Shown here piece after piece: positions 62,830-64,000 of a stretch of 64,000 nt of DNA (position 1 is its first letter; every line of letters starts with the position of its first letter). The notes beneath the pieces were generated by a model, which was given only the letters and a program-made list of their open reading frames with translations, had not been told where the DNA came from and ran no database searches. This DNA is from Pseudomonadota bacterium. GTDB taxonomy: Bacteria; Pseudomonadota; Gammaproteobacteria; Steroidobacterales; Steroidobacteraceae. The stretch covers positions 744,001 through 808,000 of the forward strand of contig JAFEFN010000013.1 in assembly GCA_018240525.1 (NCBI GenBank), in the 5' to 3' direction. A program made the translations under genes and the position numbers.

Positions 62830-64000
62830 TTGAGTGCACTCGCCGGTCATGCGGTGTTCCTGAGCTACGCCTCCCAGGACGCGGATGCCGCACGCCGCAT
62901 CTGCGACGCACTGCGCGCCGCCGGCATCGAAGTCTGGTTCGACCAGAGCGAGCTGCGCGGCGGGGATGCCTGGGACCAGAAGATCCGCAACCAGATCCGC
63001 GACTGTGCCCTGTTTGTCCCGATCATCTCGGAACACACCGCCTCGCGGCCTGAGGGCTATTTCCGCCTGGAGTGGGCCATTGCCGATCACCGCACGCAGA
63101 TGATCGCGCGCAACAAGGCCTTCATCGTTCCAGTGTGCGTGGACAATACGCGGGAGAACATTGCCGACCTGCCGGACTCCTTCCACCGCGCGCAGTGGAC
63201 GCGCCTGCCCGCGGGGGAGACCCCGCCCTCGTTCTGCCGGCACATCGCAACGCTCCTGGGCGGCAGCGAGAAGACGGGGGCTGCACCCGCCGCGACGGAG
63301 GTGCCCGTAGCCCCCGTACCGCACCCCCAGGCGCCGGGACGGAGCCGATGGCTGCTGTTGGCCGCTGCGACCGTCCTCATAGCCGCTGCCGTGATCCTGC
63401 GGCCCTGGCGGGTATCTGCGCCTGTCCTCAGCCAGACCGATGCGCCGGTCGCGGCTGCACAACCCGGCGCGGCGCCCGAACGCTCCATCGCCGTCCTGCC
63501 CTTCACGGACATGAGCGAGAAGAAAGACCAGGAATATTTCTCCGACGGACTGTCGGAGGAACTGATCGACATGTTGACCAAGGTGCCGGACCTGCGCGTA
63601 CCGGCCCGCACTTCGTCCTTCTACTTCAAGGGGCAACACGCCACCATCGCGGAGATCGCCAGGGCACTGGGCGTGAGCCACGTGCTGGAAGGCAGCGTGC
63701 GCAAGTCCGGCAACACGCTCCGGGTCACCGCGCAGCTGATCCGCGCGGACAACGGCTACCACGTGTGGTCCGAAACCTACGACCGTGCGGCCCAGGACAT
63801 CTTCAAGGTGCAGGACGAGATCGCCGCGCGCGTCGTGGATGCACTGAAGGTATCGCTGCCTGCGGCCGCCGCCGCGGGCACGGGGCGCCCGGAGAACGCC
63901 CAGGCCTACAACGAGTACCTGCTGGGCGTGCATTTCATGGACCGCGGCTCGCCTGCAGGTTATGCCAGTGCGGAACAGGCGCTCCGGCGCGCCATCAAGC
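62830..64000 (+). CDS. TIR / transmembrane / TolB-like / TPR protein (3' end beyond window)
   Basis: Translated directly; 390 codons are visible and the frame is still open at 64000. TTG 62830 is preceded by GGGGAG at 9-nt spacing; no ATG or GTG is in frame upstream. Residues 7-140 are a TIR domain (AVFLSYASQD, VWFDQSELRGGDAWDQKIR, Glu81 in FRLEW). A Pro/Ala linker leads to a transmembrane helix at ~172-190. Then a TolB N-terminal-like (FlgO-type) domain (~217-340; RSIAVLPFTDMSEKKDQEYFSDGL... SHVLEGSVRKSG... QLIRADNGYHVWSETYDR) and the start of TPR repeats (AYNEYLLGVHF). The TIR is a paralogue of that in the SIR2-TIR protein. Confidence 0.9.
   Translation, partial: MSALAGHAVFLSYASQDADAARRICDALRAAGIEVWFDQSELRGGDAWDQKIRNQIRDCALFVPIISEHTASRPEGYFRLEWAIADHRTQMIARNKAFIVPVCVDNTRENIADLPDSFHRAQWTRLPAGETPPSFCRHIATLLGGSEKTGAAPAATEVPVAPVPHPQAPGRSRWLLLAAATVLIAAAVILRPWRVSAPVLSQTDAPVAAAQPGAAPERSIAVLPFTDMSEKKDQEYFSDGLSEELIDMLTKVPDLRVPARTSSFYFKGQHATIAEIARALGVSHVLEGSVRKSGNTLRVTAQLIRADNGYHVWSETYDRAAQDIFKVQDEIAARVVDALKVSLPAAAAAGTGRPENAQAYNEYLLGVHFMDRGSPAGYASAEQALRRAIK

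Overview
The window is GC-rich (roughly 68-70 % by eye), densely packed chromosomal DNA with short intergenic gaps, many GTG/TTG starts and 4-nt stop/start overlaps. Gene content (TtcA, MltF-like transglycosylase, TonB-type protein, AraC-MGMT repair protein, DUF3417-type glycogen phosphorylase, cyanophycin genes, a CRP-like palindrome) fits a free-living gammaproteobacterium, perhaps of the Nevskiales/Steroidobacterales/Xanthomonadales area. That placement is inference from gene content. I saw no rRNA, tRNA, CRISPR array, insertion sequence or integrase.

Layout. 1-8.9 kb: end of an S9 peptidase, CpeT-like lipoprotein, ATP-grasp/zinc-metallopeptidase pair, a phosphatase/ADP-ribosylglycohydrolase fusion, ttcA, an M32 carboxypeptidase and an AraC-methyltransferase. 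9-17.6 kb: glycogen block, with glgA converging on glgP-glgC-GH57-malQ. 17.7-23.8 kb: padR/HAAS membrane pair behind a striking triple repeat, DUF192, receiver proteins, a PAS hybrid kinase with a probable 3' frameshift, and several small proteins. 24-29.4 kb: a signalling cluster made of a pseudo-receiver/TonB protein, a membrane CheA-like kinase, a CheY-like receiver and CheX. 29.4-43.2 kb: housekeeping and envelope genes (LD-carboxypeptidase, DUF885, TraB/GumN, rhomboid, YdcF, MATE, ParB-like, GH3, ECF sigma, MarC, acid phosphatase). 43.2-48.7 kb: cyanophycin operon cphB-cphA plus a Mur-ligase-only paralogue that appears to start at CTG. 48.8-56.3 kb: secreted hypotheticals, class V aminotransferase, MttB-family protein, DUF6496 protein, ATP-dependent DNA ligase.

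56.5-64 kb (running off the end) is the most unusual part: four co-directional genes encode a SIR2-like/TIR protein, a membrane-anchored STAND ATPase with a long repeat region, a substrate-binding/lytic-transglycosylase lipoprotein, and a TIR-TM-TolB-like/TPR protein. Nucleotide-signalling TIR modules, a STAND switch and an envelope-facing sensor together look like an envelope-sensing immunity or cell-fate system. The last gene is open at the window edge and is described here from direct translation.
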